NCBI GenBank assembly: GCA_030411725.1
Contig: MU839828.1
Span: 3,348,001 to 3,412,000, forward strand
Reading direction: 5' to 3'
From: Echria macrotheca
Taxonomy: Eukaryota; Ascomycota; Sordariomycetes; Sordariales; Schizotheciaceae
Length of the DNA stretch: 64,000 nt
Of the stretch, positions 32,555 to 43,547 are shown one piece after another (position 1 is the first letter of the stretch; each line of letters opens with the position of its first letter). The notes beneath the pieces are model-generated. The model did not search any database, had not been told where the DNA came from, and was given only the letters and a program-made list of their open reading frames with translations. The translations under genes and the position numbers were made by a program.

Positions 32555-33904
32555 TCACCCGAACCGGTCCAATACCGACGCATATCTCGCCCTCCATCTT
32601 TCCACCATCAACACCCGGTGCCGGAGGCTCATGCCGCGTCCTTCGGGCCATTTTCGATCCGCATCCGCGCAGTGGTCCAACAGCAGTCTCATCACATCAG
32701 GCCCGTCGGCGCCGTCCACGCCCCGTTCGATCCGGCCCACCAACAGGGCAAGTGGCGTGGCGCCTTCTGCATCCACAGCCTCGGCGTCGGCTCCGACGAA
32801 GAGGAGCTGGCTTACCACGGCCGGGTTCTCGGCGCCCACCGCCCAGTGCAGCGGTGTGCGTCCGTAGCTGTCGCGGAGGGTTGGGTCGGCGCCGTGGTGG
32901 AGGAGAATTTTCGTGGCCAACGCATCATCGCTGGCAAGGTGCAATGCTGTGATGTCTCGTGTGGGAAAGGGTGATGAGCGGTGGAGAGGCGGGCCGAAGA
33001 AGACGGACTTGGTCCCATCGATGGTGGACGCAGTATTCGCGTTGCCGTGAGCGAGAAGAACGGACAGACAATCGTGCGCATTTGTGAGTATAGCGGCGTG
33101 GATTGGTCTCATGCCTCGAACGGACTGGGCCTTTGGTCGTGATTTGGGTGCTGGAGTCGGCGCGTCCGGTGCGGCGCCTCGGTCGAGGAGGAGCCTGACG
33201 ACATCGGGAAGGTTGAGCGCGCAGGCCGAGGCGAGGATACTGGAAGGATGCGACCCAAAATGACTCGTCATATCGTTAGGGTCAGCACCGGAATCCAGGA
33301 GGAATCCGATGAGGGCAAGGTGGGTTCTCGGGCGACGACGGCCCTCTAACGTTACGGCATGGATAGCCGCCATCAGTGGAGACATACCGGTCCGATTCCG
33401 GCAGTTTATTGGCGTGTTTTCGTCGAAAAGAAGACGGTCGATCTTTGGAATGTCCATGGATAAGCACGCATCACACAGTTCATCCGCCATCCCAGCGGAT
33501 TGCACCGGTGCTGACGGGAACAGCCAGGATATGGAGATAGCCGCCGAATATCTCCGCCTGGTCTTCGGGTTTGACAAAATGCCGGCCTTCCTCCTCCTTC
33601 TATGCATCTCGGACATTTCCAGCACCCGCAGGGCTGCTTCACTGTCCTCGGCTTGTTGTTGACCGTTGAAGGCGCCTTCTTTGCAACTGCAGTCGGTCCC
33701 ATGGAGCCAAACAGAGGGCGTTGGTCGAAATGTTGGCCGACTTGATGCATGTAGCTCTCGACAGCTTGACCGTGCTTCTCGTCCCCGTCCGGCCTTGGAT
33801 TCCATTCCAGAAAGCACATCGTCTGTTGACGGTGTCTGTATCTCCGCAATGCCGTTTATTGTCGAACATCGTTGTCGTCGTCTTGTTAGGGTTAGGGTCG
33901 CCAT
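32555..33904 (-). CDS. Ankyrin-repeat protein
   Basis: Single open frame of 449 residues; the true start is uncertain. The second half is clearly ankyrin. Units include LIGFLLDSGADPNDMT, VVRLLLDRGAAPDAP, MRPIHAAILTNAHDCLSVLLAHG, ITALHLASDDALATKILLHHGADPTLRD and YGRTPLHWAVGAENPAVVSQLLFVGADAEAVD, with a further one near the C-terminus (VMRLLLDHCADAD). No other domain is recognised. The first ~138 residues are basic and low in conservation-like features; an in-frame ATG at 33490 (MADELCDACLSMD) would give 311 residues and starts exactly at the ankyrin-like part. Other frames are also open over 33490-33904, so the long start should be treated with caution. Probably a cytosolic interaction protein; partner unknown. 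Confidence 0.75.
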   Translation of the reverse strand: MATLTLTRRRQRCSTINGIAEIQTPSTDDVLSGMESKAGRGREARSSCRELHASSRPTFRPTPSVWLHGTDCSCKEGAFNGQQQAEDSEAALRVLEMSEMHRRRRKAGILSNPKTRRRYSAAISISWLFPSAPVQSAGMADELCDACLSMDIPKIDRLLFDENTPINCRNRTGMSPLMAAIHAVTLEGRRRPRTHLALIGFLLDSGADPNDMTSHFGSHPSSILASACALNLPDVVRLLLDRGAAPDAPTPAPKSRPKAQSVRGMRPIHAAILTNAHDCLSVLLAHGNANTASTIDGTKSVFFGPPLHRSSPFPTRDITALHLASDDALATKILLHHGADPTLRDSYGRTPLHWAVGAENPAVVSQLLFVGADAEAVDAEGATPLALLVGRIERGVDGADGPDVMRLLLDHCADADRKWPEGRGMSLRHRVLMVERWRARYASVLDRFG

Positions 33905-34399
33905 GTTTCGCGTCGGGCTGCTTCGCTCACGATCGTTTTGACAACACGAACCACCGCGTGGGGAGTTGGGTGGTTAAAAAGATTCCCAAAGCTGATGCCT
34001 GGCGTGCTGTACTCGAATCCTCCGCAGTCGTGGCACTACGTGTTTCCACGTGTTGCACGGCAGCATTCAGCTCGCAACGTCAGCCACTCCCTAAAAGGCT
34101 TGGCGGAGGCGCGATGCTCTCGGACCGGGACTGCCATCTCAATAGTCCCCTCGCTTGTCAAAAAGTCGCGCGATCCACTCCACGTGTACACAGTGAGGCG
34201 TCTAGGGCTGCGCCTTTCAAGGCATTGGAGCCAACAAATGGTTGGCCCAGAATGGCTCACTGTGTGAGGCCGCTTGCTTGATGGCTTGGCATTTTCCAGT
34301 CCCACTCATATGTGTAGGGTGAATGCAGGAACACCAGAGCAAAACCTCAACAAAAAAAGGTGAAATAAGAGGGCCACGGCAAGTGGATATCGAAAAGAT
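33905..34399. other. Intergenic between the ankyrin gene and tRNA-Asp
   Basis: About 500 bp. Open frames on the plus strand here lack coding features. No promoter element identified. Confidence 0.3.
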
Positions 34400-34486
34400 C
34401 TCTCCGGCCGGGAATTGAACCCGGGTCTCGAGCGGACAATCTTTGCAGATGACAAGCTCACATACTAGCCACTATACTACCAGAGA
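34400..34486 (-). tRNA. tRNA-Asp(GTC) with a 15-nt intron
   Basis: On the minus strand, acceptor TCTCTGG pairs with CCGGAGA (one U-G) and the discriminator is G, typical of tRNA-Asp. The D arm (AGTATAGTGGCTAGTAT) and T arm (CCGGG TTCAATT CCCGG) are complete. Anticodon stem TGAGC pairs with GCTCG; the loop TTGTCA gives anticodon GTC, followed by a 15-nt intron after position 37. Mature length 72 nt. It lies 52 bp from the 3' end of the metallo-beta-lactamase-fold gene, same strand. Confidence 0.9.
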
Positions 34487-34537
34487 ATCGACTCGACTGA
34501 ATGACAGGTTCCCAGTCAAAACACCTCATCAGCTCCA

Positions 34538-35659
34538 TCAAGTTCTAGTAGAGGTTCCCTGCGACTTCTCGGTCAATTCAGGTCCCAAACAATCCCTCAA
34601 AAACCGCCACTTGACCTTGTCGACCCATCCCTCAGCAACAAAGTCACCAACAAACTCGGGGAACACATCCACCACACCCAAGACAGTCTCATCATGCGCC
34701 GCCACAATAAGGATCTCATCCCTCCCATCGGCCTCCTGCATCCTCCTCAAAGTCCTCTCACCCTCCTCCGCATCAGCATGCCATCTTCTCCCCGCCGCCG
34801 CGACGGGCGTATAAAACGGCCTTGTCCTCACACTCTGCTCCCCTTCCGTCGCGAGAGGTACACGCAAACTAGGCCGTAACTCGCCGACATGATGAACCGC
34901 GTCGCCGGCCATGAGGATGAACCTGCTCCTCCAACCCGTTTTCCCTTCTCTGGAGCAACCGACACGCGCAAGACCGCAAATATGTCCCACGGCGTGTCCT
35001 GGCGCGTTCAAAAGGTAAAATGACCCGTCGCCGAAGTAATCAATCGCTTCGAACTGGCCTATGCGCAGCGTTTTACTTCCTCTCGACGAGGGATCGAAAT
35101 CGAGTTCCTCGACCTCGCGGCCGTGGTAGTCGCTCTCGAGAATAGTCGAGCACGGGTTCGATGGGTACCCCGGGAAAAGATGTTCACGGGATCCCGGACC
35201 CACGATGAGTTTTGTCGAGGGGGGGAAGAGGGATGGGTCGCCCGTGTGGTCGAAGTGCGCGTGGCTCCAGATGATGGCTTCGATGGGGGGCAGCCCCGAG
35301 GTTGAGTCTCGGAGGATGGAATGCACGTCGGTCGGCGCGTGGAGGGTCCAGCCTTCGGCTTGGAGGGTCGAGACGATCTCGGGGCTGAGGTTTCGCCAGT
35401 CCTTGCGTAGGCCTAGGTCGAAGAGGAGGGTGCGCTCGGGCGGGTTGGGGGATGAGTGCCGGATCAGGAACGACAGGATCGGAGCGGCGAGCCATTTGTG
35501 GTTTGGGTTTGGGGGGCCGAAAAAGTCGTGGGCTTTGATCCCCGTGAGGCGAGCGCCCGTGTTGATGATGGCTACATCGACGGTGCTGCAGGGGGTTGGT
35601 GAGCTGATGAGGTCGTCAAATGACAGACTTGGGACGTTTGATACGTTGTGAGAGGCCAT
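34538..35659 (-). CDS. Metallo-beta-lactamase-fold hydrolase (lactonase-like)
   Basis: Single exon, 373 residues. It carries the full dinuclear zinc signature: SHAHFDHTGD (HxHxDH at 133-138), the next His in APGHAVGHICG, the bridging Asp in LMAGDAVHHVG and a final His in VAAHDET. The N-terminal strand segment and the spacing fit the branch that includes N-acyl-homoserine-lactone lactonases and related fungal hydrolases (zearalenone-type lactonases belong to another fold). Possible roles are lactone or ester hydrolysis in detoxification, or quenching of bacterial signals; the substrate is not shown by the sequence. No signal peptide, so cytosolic. Confidence 0.9.
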   Translation of the reverse strand: MASHNVSNVPSLSFDDLISSPTPCSTVDVAIINTGARLTGIKAHDFFGPPNPNHKWLAAPILSFLIRHSSPNPPERTLLFDLGLRKDWRNLSPEIVSTLQAEGWTLHAPTDVHSILRDSTSGLPPIEAIIWSHAHFDHTGDPSLFPPSTKLIVGPGSREHLFPGYPSNPCSTILESDYHGREVEELDFDPSSRGSKTLRIGQFEAIDYFGDGSFYLLNAPGHAVGHICGLARVGCSREGKTGWRSRFILMAGDAVHHVGELRPSLRVPLATEGEQSVRTRPFYTPVAAAGRRWHADAEEGERTLRRMQEADGRDEILIVAAHDETVLGVVDVFPEFVGDFVAEGWVDKVKWRFLRDCLGPELTEKSQGTSTRT

Positions 35660-37190
35660 GTTATTACGGGTTTAGGGTGATGAGCTCAAGGTGTTTGACG
35701 ATGCCTCAGTATCAGGATGAGGTGAGAAAGTTCTTCGTCACGTTCTCATCATTATGAGTTTGGATGTGGATTACCCTGTGTGTACGGTATTAAACTGACG
35801 AGTAATAAGTTCAGGTACCAGTCATTATGGCGTTCTGACATCACACCTGATTGATAGCAAGATCCATCACACTTGCCAAGGCATCTTGCCCCAGGAGGAC
35901 AACTACGGTGTTGCGGGCGGTTGAAAAATTGACGGAGTCGAACCTGGATCGGGGCTGTGATTTTCTCGTGGGTGTTTGAGCGGGTTCAACCGTGACACCG
36001 AAGATCTACGAGATACATCATTCTGTATCGGGTGGAAGATGTCTTTGAGTTAAGGGAGCAGAAAATTTGCTTACTATTCTGAGAAGGCATTTCAGTTTGC
36101 CCTCTTATAAACGCAGTGTAACACTTGACCTTTTGCATTCTGTGCCAATTCTAGAGTCCAGGGCTCCAGCTGGACAAACCGATCCGTCGGTTCTATACCT
36201 AAGTTAGCTTCGGCTTTTTTTTTTCGAGATCTCTTTCACAGGATTGGTATCAGATTTGGATTTGAACACTTTGCAGTCGACACCGAGTACCTAGGAGAAG
36301 CGTAAGGCATGTCGAGCGCGCTGTGGCAACATCTCTGGTACAAGCTGAGGGTAACAGTAACAATGGTGGAGGTCTGCTCATAGGTGGATCGATCAGTGAT
36401 AGAAGTCTATTTCTGATTAAGGTCACTTTTTTTCCATTGGGGAAAGAGTTTTGGCCGTGCAGTTCAATGCTGATCAAGGATTCCCATTCCCTTAGACGAG
36501 ATGGATCGGAACTGATCCCCCCTCCCCGGTAAACAAGGCAACGTTATTTTGTCCCTGTTTAAGCTTGCGTCTTAGTGGTCTTGAGTGCAAAGTTTTGGGC
36601 AGATCTATGTTGGAGGGTTCCACGACGCGTCACTCAACCTACCTAGGCAGCCGAAATCGGCCAGGCACTCAGATTTCTGCCTGATCAACCCAGCCTGTCA
36701 GCAATCATATTGCTCCTCTGGACACGAAGCATACATAAGGACTTCAGACTGGATTATAACGCCATAAAAAAAAACTCTTTTTAAAGGTCTGGTCACACCC
36801 TCATGAATTTCTTGACTTGACTGTCAATCTATGAAAATTTCATTTGCAACCCCTCAACCCGTGCCGGCAGCCCGCACCCTCTCTCCAAGCCCATATCAGT
36901 CACAAGGGTCAGACGTCAGAAGACCTGCGATAATTCAGACTTCATCAATATTCCTTAAACAAAACCAACTAGTCTCAACTAGTCTAGTCAGGGAGTCCAC
37001 GAGATAGTTCCCACGGAAAACGCCGTAAGCGGGCCCGCCCGCCCTTTCAAGATTTCCCGCCATGCTAATACCTGCCGCAGCCGGACCTATCCTCTCTAAA
37101 AAAAACCCATCCCAACCGTCCACCCCAAAAATCCAAACTCTATCCTTCACCCAAACCATCACAAGCACCATACCTAGGAAGTACCAGAAA
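35660..37190. other. Divergent intergenic region, no gene seen
   Basis: About 1.5 kb between the lactonase-like gene (minus) and the Nudix gene (plus), so it holds both promoters. TACCTAGG motifs occur near 36288, 36640 and 37171. Short AT-rich tracts near 36765-36785 and 36820-36845. No coding signal. Confidence 0.4.
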
Positions 37191-37799
37191 ATGTCCTCCC
37201 CGGACCCCTCCCTAACAACCCTCCTCCAAACCCACCCCCAAACCTACCTCGCCACCAACCCCTCCCTAACAGGCGGCCTCATCCTCTCGGCAATCCTCCA
37301 CTCCAAAACCCGCATCCTCCTCGTCCAGCGCGCGCCCACAGACGGCTTCCCCCTAGCCTGGGAGACCCCCGGCGGGGGCGTAGACCCGGCATCCGACGCC
37401 AGCCTCTTCGCCGCGCTGTCCCGCGAGGTTCTCGAGGAGACGGGGCTGGCTATCTCTTTGTCGGATGTCGTCACCCTCCTCTCTTCTGACTCTTCTGATC
37501 TTGACCGCAACGACGAAAATGAGGGGGGTGGGGTCACTGGGGTGGAGTGGGATGATGGACATGGGAAGCGGTGGCGGAAGATTACTTTTCTTGTTGATTT
37601 ATCTGGCGATGGTGGGGATGGGGATGGGACGAGAGAAGAGGTGGTTGTTGTTCTGAATCCGGAGGAGCATGTGGACTATGTGTGGGCTTCGAGGGAGGAT
37701 GTGGTGGAGGGTGTGAGTGGGGGGAGGGAGATACGGTTTGCGTATGGGGAGACGGAGGGGATGGTTTTGAACGCTTTTCGTGTGGTGGCGGGTGGGTGA
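37191..37799 (+). CDS. Nudix hydrolase
   Basis: 202 residues from ATG 37191 (MSSPDPSLTTLLQ), which has a better leader and a more typical N-terminus than the in-frame ATG at 37062. The Nudix box lies in WETPGGGVDPASDASLF followed by REVLEETGL. The catalytic REVLEE helix is intact; the upstream Glu of the canonical box is replaced by Asp, and there is one extra residue before REV, a form often met in fungal homologues. Family members hydrolyse a nucleoside diphosphate linked to another group (house-cleaning of modified nucleotides, ADP-ribose, NADH, CoA); the substrate is not evident. The C-terminal third is Gly/Asp-rich (DLSGDGGDGDG). No transit or signal peptide. Confidence 0.88.
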   Translation: MSSPDPSLTTLLQTHPQTYLATNPSLTGGLILSAILHSKTRILLVQRAPTDGFPLAWETPGGGVDPASDASLFAALSREVLEETGLAISLSDVVTLLSSDSSDLDRNDENEGGGVTGVEWDDGHGKRWRKITFLVDLSGDGGDGDGTREEVVVVLNPEEHVDYVWASREDVVEGVSGGREIRFAYGETEGMVLNAFRVVAGG

Positions 37800-38150
37800 A
37801 GAGGACTGGATGCCCAGGGAAGGAGATAAGGATGGAGGAGTGGATGGATACCTTAGGTAGTAACTGGTGGAGGGAAATGTGGATGATATTGGCCCGTCTT
37901 CTGGCTTCGATTTGTGTTGATTAGAGGATTATAGGGATATTCACTTGCAACGTTGGTTTTGTATGGACGATGACCAAATTGTACGGGTCGTTTATCGCTT
38001 GCTGATCCTGCGTAGGACGGATATGGGATGTAAACACATCAACTCAGGGGCACCTACTTAGGTAGCTCACACAGACACATGCAGTGACAGACAGCACAAT
38101 CATGAAATCATTACTCTATTCATCTAAACATCACACGTCCCCATCATCCC

Positions 38151-39359
38151 CTAATCAAACCCCTTCAGCCCAGGCAGCCCCCGCGCCTTGCGCTGACGAT
38201 GCAGCCGCTGCATAACCGGCATACCGCCCGGCAGCGCATCCAACCACCCCTCAACCTTCTCCGCCACAGTCTGCGGCTTGGTGCACGCGACCGCCTCATC
38301 AGCGCTCTGCGTCTTGAGGGCCGAGCACCGGTCTCCGGAACAGCGGGCGTCGAGGGCTTTCTGCAGGGCGTCGCCCTTCCACCCGAAGACGTAGTCGCCG
38401 TGCTGGCCGTAGCCGACCGAGTCGCCGGTCGAGTAGACCAGCGGCTGGTGCTGGTCGGCCGCCGGCCAGAGGTCCTTGAACTTGGGCGTGTCCCACATGA
38501 CCTCGTACATGACCTGGGGGAGCCGGACCGGGTGCGAGGTCGGGCAGGGACCCGTCGATTCGAACGAGCCGCTGGCGGGGTACGAGACGTGGGATTTGTG
38601 GTCGGGGCTGTCGAGGTTCTTGCCGTCCCAGCATCTATTTTCTTACTGTTAGTCACTCCAAGTGAGGAATAGATGAGATGGAAAGACATACGTGGGGAAC
38701 GTCACAGTGCTGCGGATGCCTCCGCCGCAGTACTTCTTGGGCAGATAGGCCGTGTCATCGCCGGTGCAGGGGGCGCCGCCGAATGGGTTCTGGTCGTAGT
38801 TGGGCACGCAGCGGTGGCAGATCTGGCGCTGCATTCCTGACGGGCCGTCCTGGAGGGGATCGCCGGCGAGCATACGGAATCCCTGCGGTCTTAATCAGTA
38901 TACCTCTCGTCCATACCCGAAGGGAAGAAAACGTACCGGCTTGAAGGCCGTCACTTTGGTCTTGCCATCATACGGCGGGATATAATACACCGTAACACCC
39001 TCCTTGCCGCGCAGCCCCAAGTTCACGTACTGCGGCACGCGCTTGAAGCTGCCGTTGGTGTGGTGGAAGTACAGGTTGGCGGTCCAGTAGTTGCTGAAAT
39101 CCTCGCTGAAGGTGCAGCTCGTGCACGTCGACCGCGTCGGCGGGTCGTACTCGACCGGCGTCATGGTCGCGTTGAACGAGTTGCCGCCAACGATCTGGTG
39201 GAGATGCACCGACTGCAGCATGCCCGGGTTCACCAGCGGGTCCAGCCGCTCGATCACCAGCCGGTTGCACTGGAAGCGCATCATGGCCGCCTGCGCGTAC
39301 TGCGCCGCTGCCTCGCCCGCCAGCAGCGCCGTGCCGGCTAGGATGCTTGTGGTCTTCAT
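38151..39359 (-). CDS. Secreted DUF1996 family protein
   Basis: Three exons (38937-39359, 38692-38882, 38151-38634), 365 residues. A clear signal peptide (MKTTSILAGTALLAGEAAAQ) is followed by the DUF1996 order: FQCNRLVIERLDPLVNPG, LHQIVGGNSFN, CTSCTFSEDFSNYW, GFRMLAGDP and the exon 2/3-spliced FPTCWDGKNLDSPDHKSHVSYP. SHPVRLPQVMYEV and YGQHGDYVFGW close the domain. The conserved Cys, His and Asp residues are all present. DUF1996 proteins are common extracellular proteins of plant-biomass-degrading fungi, sometimes linked to lectin or WSC domains; no enzymatic activity can be assigned. No extra domain here. Introns are 54 and 51 nt. Confidence 0.92.
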
Positions 39360-40975
39360 TGTGATGCGTCGAAAAAAAAGGTGAGAGCCAAGAACGACAG
39401 ATTCCCGGGTGATCAGAAGAGACGACGAAAAAGGGGGAAACACAGCAACGGGTGCGGAAGATGATGTGAAGACCACTTATACGCCGGATCTGGTGGGCTA
39501 AAACATGGCGTGGCGTAATTTACAGTCCACGTCGGCCGGGTTCTTGGACCACTATGTCCTGCCGCTTCTAGAAGCCCGGCGCTAGATGAAGGTGCCGTTT
39601 TCCGTGGGTCTGTACGTGTTCGTTCTCGTAGTTGGGTGAACTGCCGTATATTGGTGGGTAGTGGATAAAAGCCGGGGTAAACAAAACGGGAGGCCGCTAT
39701 TGGGCCAAGCCACGGGGTCTTGCCTTTCTGCATCTTGGACGTGATATAATGTCAATCTATGGGAATAATTTCTTCCGCTGAGCCCCACCCTCTTGGATAA
39801 CTGAAAGGTCGCGCTGCATCACGGAATCGACAGGAACAGAGAACGGGTAGAGATTGAAGTTTCTCGTTGGCTGAATGGTTCATTGAAAGGATAGCGAGAC
39901 CCGGTTCGAGCATTGGCACCACTATGTGGCCGGGGCAAAGCAATATCTGTTATCATTTTCGGATCTCTGAGGTGACGTCTCAGGGGTAGAGAAGATTCTA
40001 GCACCAGGGCCACATGATGTTGACATTGATGCTGGATATAGACAGACGGGTGGTTGATAATGCCAAGTTGTTCTCAGAAATTCGCAACTTGGCATCTCGT
40101 GAATCAGAAATCTGGCGGTCTCGGCTTCGGAATCGGCATTGGAATGCCCAACTAGAACCTGGATCTTAATGACTGACATGGTACATGATGAAGAACCCAT
40201 GCCTGACTCCAACACGCCGGGTCGAATGACAGGCGCTACTAGCATGTTATCAACAACACGTGCTGAATTTGACGATACTTGGCAAACTCACCGGACTCAA
40301 CCAAACCCGAGGAGAGACTGAGCGAATAGAGGAAGCGAATCGGAGGTCGGCAACACTGCCTACGCCACAAAGCCCATCGAAGAGTACCAGAAGAATCAAT
40401 AGCGCCGAGCCGGTACAGGGAGGGGTGTATTGGTTATTAGGCAGAATGTCGACCTCACGACCGAGGACGGGAAGGATGTCCCGCCGTGTCAACCGAGTTT
40501 TTGCTCCAAGACCCACAATGTCGGGTTCGACAAGGAAATCGCAGCTGCTGAGCATCTGATCTTAGCCCCGTGCTGCTGTTTTCCAAATTCTCACCCGCAC
40601 TCAGAAAGGCCATTGTGCGTGTGTGGCTCTGTTTCTGCTGCCTCTATTGACGCTGTCCAACAAGTGAAGCCGGAAGGTCGGATCCGTGCTCTCGGCCTTT
40701 CAAGCACGTTCAACACAAACCACAAGCTGCTCATAATGTTACATCCCAAGGCGGCCACACCCGTCAAAGACGGCGATTCCGCCGAGCTCAGTCATGGTTC
40801 TTTTCATCGTTGCTACAGGCCAAAGGATACCTTAGGTACCTTAGATAAACTGCACGCTCCAAAACTTCCAGATATCCCGTCCCCTCGACCATCACAGTTC
40901 AATCTCGCTTTATCTTCAATTCCAAAGTTCCTTTCCAAAACAACTCACTCAAAACCCAACGATTATTAGACAACA
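39360..40975. other. Intergenic, no gene seen
   Basis: About 1.6 kb between the DUF1996 gene promoter and the tyrosinase 3' end. A plus-strand frame at 40430-40969 is open but begins at TTG and has no recognisable feature. A CCTTAGGTACCTTAG palindromic motif lies near 40829. Confidence 0.4.
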
Positions 40976-42702
40976 CTAGGTAGCATGCCTAACCCCAAAC
41001 TCCAACTTCCTCCCATTCACCACATCAGACCCGCCCGGATCCGCTCTCGTATGCACCTTCACCTTCACCCCCCTTCTCTCAACCTCCTCGTCCGTCCACC
41101 CCTCCGGCAGCTGCAAATGCGCCGTGACCTCGAGGTGGTTCTGGCAGTTGGCGCAGCCGGACACGTGCCACCGGCTGAGCACGGCTTCGCTGCCGATGGG
41201 GTAATGGATCTCTGGGTTCTTGGGGTCGGGCAGCCAGGCGGCGATGTAGAAGGAGCCGGCGATGGCGGCGCGGTTGGTGCCGCGGATGGTGAGCCGTGGT
41301 TTCGGAGCGGGTGGGGCGGTGCGGAGGGGAGGGGTGGGGATGGAGTCGTAGTCGTAGTTAAGGGTGGCGATGTTGGTGACGTCCTGTGCGAGGGTGTTAC
41401 GGGTGTTAGTTGCGTAAAGGGAGGGAGAAAAGGGTTGGGTTCCTGGGGGAGTTGAGAGGTCCTTTCTAGGAACATACATACCCGGGAAGTCAAGACTGTT
41501 TTCCCATCCGACCCAACAAACGGATCCAGCGGGCTCTCCAACGACAGCCACGTATTCCCCGGCACGCCTGGCGTGGGTCCCTGGGCATCAACAGAGTTGG
41601 TGCCCGGATAATGCGCATACTTGGGGTCCATCTCCAGAATGTCGGTCTGCTTATGACGGACCTGCCACGCCCAAAACATGCGATCGATAAAGGCGTGGTG
41701 GAAGAAGAAGATGGGGTCGAAAGACGCCGTGTCGTTCTCGGCCATGTCCCCGTTGGCGCCCACGATGGTGTCAGCGTTCTGCGTCGGGATCTGGATGCCC
41801 CCGATGGCCAGGTGGATCTTGTTGTGCGGAGACTCGATCGGGACAACCAGCTCGGTGCCGGGGGGCAGGTCGTCGTTCCATCTCTCCGCCGAGGTCGTGT
41901 TGCTGAAGACGAGGTAGTTGGGCGCGTCCAGGCAGCGAAGGTACCGTTCCTTGGCACCGGCGGCCAGGGGGTCCGGGGTGGGCTCGCCTTGCGTCTCCGG
42001 GACGGGCTGGTATTCCGACTTGTTCAGCCAGTCCTGCACGTTGGTGTTGAGCATGCCGTTGGTCACCTCGAGGCCCTTCTCCTCATATGTCTTGTTGTGA
42101 TTGTTGGTGGTGCTGATGTCCTTGTCTCCGAACAGACCAGAGAAGGGGAAGCGAACTGTCGTGAGGCCGGCCGGCTTGGAGTAGTCAGCATCTAGGATCG
42201 TCTGCAAGCGGTCCGCAATCTTCTTCTGGAAGCGGTAGTGGTGAAGCGGGTTCTCAATTGTCGACGTCTCCTTGCCATTGACGAGAACGGTCGTGCCATC
42301 GGAAAACGTCCAGGTCGGCTGCAGGAAGACGTCGGGCAGGCCGCCGCCGGGCTTGTTGGTATCCTCGTCGATCTCGTTCCAGTAAGGCATGGCCACGCCG
42401 GGCACCTGCTTCTGCAGGGCCTGCTCGAGACGGTGCAGGTAGGCGCGGTGCCACGTTGGAAACAAGATGTTGCCGTGGTTGCAGTAGCCGCCCCACCAGT
42501 ACGGGCTTGAGTAGCCCGCGCCCCGGAACGGCTCGCCGTGGTAACCGGCGATCTGGAAGAATGAGTCCGGATCGGTGGGGTGCAGGGACTGTATGCGGTA
42601 GAAGGCGAGGACAACCTTGTCCAGCTCCGCATTGGACAAAGTGCGGATGTCCTTCCGGATGACTTTTTGCGTCATATTTGGGATGATTTTGGACAGATCC
42701 AT
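40976..42702 (-). CDS. Tyrosinase (type-3 copper polyphenol oxidase)
   Basis: Two exons (41482-42702, 40976-41383; intron 98 nt), 542 residues. The CuA site is seen as His55 (GYHGEP), His76 (YCNHG) and His85 (TWHRAYLHR). Cys74, two residues before His76, could form the Cys-His thioether typical of fungal tyrosinases. CuB is given by PHNKIHLAIGG (two His) and DPIFFFHHAFIDRMFWAW. A Tyr motif and a C-terminal beta domain (exon 2) that caps the active site follow. There is no signal peptide, as in intracellular melanin-forming tyrosinases. It oxidises monophenols and o-diphenols to quinones. TATATAAG lies upstream at 42814-42821. No melanin PKS gene is present in the window. Confidence 0.94.
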
Positions 42703-43547
42703 TGTGATAGATCGATTGTAACGGCGAGTGTAAAATACGCGTAGTTGTACTTCTGACCTTGTGGCAGTACTAATGATGATCAGGAGACGCAGTCTGGGGC
42801 TTGGGGGAGGGGGCTTATATAGACAAATTGACCGCAAAAGACTTGGAGGAGCACACACGAGCCTGACCCTCCGACAGTCGATCTTCACTCCCCGCCAATG
42901 TCACCGACGGCAGCTTGCGGAGCAGCGGCAGTTACAGTCCTCAGCCATGGTTTCTCGTCTGTGCTGTCATTTGAAGAGACTGGCTGGAATTCAATGTTGC
43001 CGCCAGAACACGAACAAAGGGATGCTCAGCAAGCCACAAGTGGTCATTGACCAGTAGCGTGCACAAGCTCTGCATAGCGCTAGGCCCTGTCTGCCCTTCA
43101 AGATAAACCGACAGGTCTGGAGCTCAGCGCTACCCCCCCCCTCACACATACAGACTGGCATATTGATTGGCGAACGTAATGGAAAGGTTGACTTACACAA
43201 CTGCACGTGTGCCTAACCCCGCAATGACCATTCGCATCAGCCAGCCATAGGCGGACGGAATTAGTTTCTATTGGCGGTATCCAGGCACTCTGCGGCCCAG
43301 GGTTGACTGTTGTATGTTCATTCAGCCCGCCACTTGCAGCCATGTGCATGAGGGGGCTAGGGGGGAGGCCTATCATTCTTTTTTCTTTTTTCTTTTTCTT
43401 TTTTTTTTGTTTTGTTTTGTTTTTTTTGGCAACACTCCGTATAAATAGCGAGTGAGAATAACATCAAACCATCCAACGACAGGAAAGACCTTCTGACAAC
43501 AGGATACTTGGCGGTTCTAGCTCCAGTACGTCCCATCCACATACTGC
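42703..43547. other. Tyrosinase promoter region and 3' flank of the hydrolase-ankyrin-CorA gene
   Basis: 845 bp without coding signal. It includes TATATAAG (minus strand) at 42814-42821 and a T-rich tract at 43377-43428 on the plus strand, which reads as an A-rich tract downstream of the large minus-strand gene. Confidence 0.4.
42814..42821 (-). promoter_or_regulatory. TATA box of the tyrosinase gene
   Basis: TATATAAG on the minus strand, about 115 bp upstream of the ATG at 42702. Confidence 0.55.

Noticed and set aside
33721..34281. 186-codon plus-strand frame overlapping the ankyrin gene 5' end
   Set aside because: Non-ATG start and antisense to a clear ankyrin gene for part of its length; a GC-rich shadow.
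35930..35990. tRNA-like GAGTCGAACCTGG sequence
   Set aside because: The T-arm stem does not pair and no acceptor or anticodon arm can be formed.
40430..40969. 179-codon plus-strand frame upstream of the tyrosinase 3' end
   Set aside because: TTG start, no recognisable motif, crosses a TACCTAGG-type repeat; not coding-like.
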